Shown here: positions 5,401 through 5,786 of the stretch, piece by piece
Layout of the letters: each line of letters starts with the position of its first letter
Numbering within the stretch: position 1 is the stretch's first letter
DNA from: an uncultured bacterium
GTDB taxonomy: Bacteria > Cyanobacteriota > Vampirovibrionia > Gastranaerophilales > Gastranaerophilaceae
Length of the DNA: 5,786 nt
Direction of reading: 5' to 3'
Assembly: GCA_900551965.1 (NCBI GenBank)
Contig: URYF01000083.1
Location: 1 to 5,786, forward strand
Program-made: the position numbers and the translations under genes
The notes under the pieces: model-generated
The model's database searches: none
The model's input: only the letters and a program-made list of their open reading frames with translations
What the model was told of the DNA's origin: nothing

Positions 5401-5786
5401 TCGCGCCGCCATATACATAACCGCTGCCACCATAATCCGAAGTAGCGGAATTAGAAATAAAATCACCAGTAATACTGCCAATACCACCTACCGAAACTTG
5501 ATTATATATACCACCGCCATACACATCAGTAAATGAATAGACATTATTTCCTATAAAGTCACCTGTAATAGATTCAATATAGCCATTCCTATTTGTTATT
5601 GCTCCACCGAAAGCTCCAGAACCTTTTGCATAATTACCTATAAAATCTCCGGTTATATCTCCAATGATACAAGTAAATCCTGTACCTCCTCGACCATTAG
5701 AAATAGCTCCACCGGAAGCTCCAGAACCACTTGCATAGTTTCCGATAAAATCACCGGTTATAGAACCCATAGTATATTCATTTGCA
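2456..5786 (-). CDS. Autotransporter-like outer-membrane protein with Pmp-type GGAIYN/FxxN repeats, N-terminus outside window
   Basis: The frame stays open to the window edge: codons upstream of the ATG at 5768-5770 read ANEYT without a stop. That methionine lies inside a repeat and is not a start, and the signal peptide is unseen. Counting from it, the visible 1104 residues are: repeats 4-254 with ITGDFIGN and GGAIYN motifs, a beta-helix type like chlamydial Pmp (FxxN, GGAI) proteins; a non-repetitive insert 255-356; a ninth degenerate repeat 357-393; beta-rich passenger to about 665; a Gly/Ser linker 669-680; a helical segment 693-750 that would thread the pore; a beta-barrel of about 755-1008, rich in alternating aromatics and ending GGFRWTLG; then a 96-residue basic tail. 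By family knowledge the barrel sits in the outer membrane and the repeats are displayed or released, often for adhesion; the actual ligand is unknown. The gene converges on gcvPA and has no functional link to it. Exact family is unnamed. Confidence 0.85.
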   Translation of the reverse strand, partial: ANEYTMGSITGDFIGNYASGSGASGGAISNGRGGTGFTCIIGDITGDFIGNYAKGSGAFGGAITNRNGYIESITGDFIGNNVYSFTDVYGGGIYNQVSVGGIGSITGDFISNSATSDYGGSGYVYGGAIYNKSNIGDITGDFVNNFAKGPSYTYGGAIYNNYSSTIRNITGDFIGNYASASGYNDANGGAIYNKGNIGDITGDFVNNYAKGSREAVGGAIYNESRIGNVSGNFVNNYVQAKYGASGGAIYNGWGGPIGISKEVINVYIEPEVYTNEQTGEVINNYNIEISDYENKSLSPYEAKELIAQGYKIKVKKSHIFDATIPADEWENLKADIEQGINAGYCSYTDPANDIPKEYLYDGGGIVNSSFIGNYAKATEEGSEAKGGAIYTWQDLNLIAKDGYTSIISGNWVEDSNGKRDEAIFAGYESLLTFDAKRNGSFIINDKINGENYSIDFRGDETGVVYLNNDVIEEPEPMPVSLDLNESRPEGLNKGNVNVSLSNIKLHLANRDNVLDGNNLTLYSGNLSMINNQVGVMDLNGFDIQGDTNFEADVDLANQSMDRITANEYGQPKPEQPYVVRTSNNEPLVGNLNVVGMNLLSDAPENREITEIFFAEQGLKDHVTNGISGGSGELPQKEFQTTAYTPIFKYNVKYDNRDDGGYFMFAKGDRIFEPGSGGGTNSSGNPSDAFNPAVLATPTANIAASQATINETFKYVFQHADSFTQLPSLERVAQIKQNQYALSTDYNQNLGSLAPEFNNKAGWFRPYVTFEKMNLKNGPSVNATTYGSLAGFDSDFQKLKHGWTGLTTGYIGYNGSQLRYSGVDTTMNGGLLGVTQTFYKGNFWTALTASAGASVGQSHTMYGKEDFTSLMAGIGSKTGYNFEFKDGRYIIQPIMFMSYTFVNTFDYTNAAGVRIDADPMHSIMLNPSVRFITNTKTGWQPYASVGMVWNVLSDSNVKANNVHLPEASMKPYVEYGLGVQKRFKDRYTAFAQAMLRHGGRNGIALTGGFRWTLGKEGKPIEKVSNPQKVVQSPCNISLRGMQGGSNSVRPVEDKVSMSNYSTTLAKTMTVETTGARKIIKQMTTEQKIAKGLVKQQDTTLTQTRAVLKPM
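2459..2746 (-). other. C-terminal extension after the beta-barrel
   Basis: Residues 1009-1104 follow the last plausible barrel strand (GGFRWTLG). The segment is polar and basic, rich in Lys, Thr and Gln, with one Cys (1028), no hydrophobic membrane stretch and no aromatic final residue; it ends AVLKPM. The middle part (about 1058-1090, LAKTMTVETTGARKIIKQ...) could form helix. Codon choice looks like ordinary coding sequence in the same frame, so a frameshift artefact is not obvious. If the barrel inserts normally, this tail would lie in the periplasm. I do not recognise a domain. Confidence 0.6.
2747..3508 (-). other. Autotransporter-type beta-barrel region
   Basis: About 254 residues (755-1008), the usual size of a 12-strand autotransporter barrel. 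It shows repeated amphipathic strands with alternating aromatic and small residues, such as GWFRPYVTFEKMNL, GWTGLTTGYIGYNG, GGLLGVTQTFYKGNFWTA, YIIQPIMFMSYTFVNTF, GWQPYASVGMVWNVL, MKPYVEYGLGVQKRF and ALTGGFRWTLG. The preceding helix (about 693-750) fits the pore-spanning linker. Strand boundaries are by eye. Confidence 0.75.
4703..5008 (-). other. Non-repetitive insert in the beta-helix passenger
   Basis: Residues 255-356 carry none of the GDF/GGAI motifs seen on both sides. The first part is Asn/Glu/Val-rich (about 258-290). The second has charged, possibly helical stretches (SPYEAKELIAQGYKIKVKK, then DEWENLKADIEQGINAG) and a single Cys (340). Sampled 60-base lines here are 28-35% GC, against 45-60% in sampled barrel lines. 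It could be a small domain looped out of the beta-helix or sequence acquired into the repeat array. No known domain recognised. Confidence 0.5.
5155..5226. repeat. Near-identical 72-bp copy A (partner at 5341-5412)
   Basis: By hand alignment, 5155-5226 and 5341-5412 differ at 7 of 72 positions (about 90% identical) with no gaps, and lie 186 bp apart, exactly two repeat units. They cover the start of units 7 and 5 and the end of units 6 and 4. This is higher similarity than between adjacent units and points to recent duplication or gene conversion of a two-unit block. Confidence 0.75.
5341..5412. repeat. Near-identical 72-bp copy B (partner at 5155-5226)
   Basis: This is the second member of the pair above. 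It encodes the GGAIYNKSNIGD end of unit 4 and the ITGDFVNNFAKG start of unit 5; the partner encodes GGAIYNKGNIGD and ITGDFVNNYAKG. Confidence 0.75.

Larger units (their letters stand above)
5009..5761 (-). repeat. Eight tandem 29-35-residue coding repeats
   Basis: Units begin with ITGDF (VSGNF in the last) at residues 4, 39, 68, 100, 133, 164, 195 and 224, and each holds GGAIYN or a variant (GGAISN, GGAITN, GGGIYN). Unit lengths are 35, 29, 32, 33, 31, 31, 29 and 31 residues, that is 87-105 bp. A degenerate ninth unit (SSFIGNYAK...GGAIYTW, 357-393, nt 4592-4702) follows the insert. The array continues to the window edge and probably beyond, so the total number is unknown. Such units are taken to form successive turns of a beta-helix; length variation sits in the loops between GDF and GGAI. 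Confidence 0.9.

Noticed and set aside
5009..5761. CRISPR-like array
   Set aside because: The periodic units are 87-105 bp, in frame, variable in length and translate to GDF/GGAIYN protein repeats; there are no short identical repeats with unique spacers.

Overview
The window holds the 3' part of a glycine-cleavage operon on the + strand (gcvT, partial; gcvH; gcvPA; positions 1-2286). A structured, repeat-bearing spacer follows (2287-2455). The rest is the 3' part of a large autotransporter-like outer-membrane protein gene on the - strand (2456-5786, 5' end outside the window). The two transcription units converge on the spacer.

Organism: the DNA is low to moderate in GC (sampled 60-base lines run from about 23% to 60%). 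The standard bacterial code fits, with no in-frame TGA. A beta-barrel with an aromatic-rich last strand implies a diderm (outer-membrane-bearing) bacterium. The split glycine decarboxylase (gcvPA separate from gcvPB) and the Pmp-like GGAIYN / FxxN repeats would fit an uncultured gut diderm such as a non-photosynthetic cyanobacterial relative (Gastranaerophilales/Vampirovibrionia). This placement is an inference from general resemblance, and Elusimicrobia or other low-GC diderms are possible.

Glycine cleavage block: T-protein, H-protein and the alpha half of P-protein are closely packed (70 nt, then 2 nt). They belong to one pathway: P decarboxylates glycine onto the lipoyl arm of H, and T transfers the methylene group to tetrahydrofolate. 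The expected next gene, gcvPB, which carries the PLP lysine, is not here. The operon ends after gcvPA and the next gene faces the other way.

Spacer 2287-2455: it contains a 27-bp core that reads VILSEAKNL on one strand and EILRFAQND on the other, a sequence I recognise as a dispersed intergenic repeat of many bacterial genomes. Several small hairpins surround it. No convincing U-tract terminator is visible.

Autotransporter block: in protein order there are eight 29-35-residue repeats (xITGDFIGN...GGAIYN), an unrelated AT-rich insert of about 100 residues, a ninth degenerate repeat, beta-rich passenger sequence, a Gly/Ser linker, a helical segment, and a beta-barrel of about 255 residues. An unusual basic tail of 96 residues follows the barrel. 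I see no defence system, CRISPR array, tRNA/rRNA or insertion sequence. The most noteworthy points are the post-barrel tail, the higher-order duplication of repeats, the insert, the dispersed repeat and the missing gcvPB.
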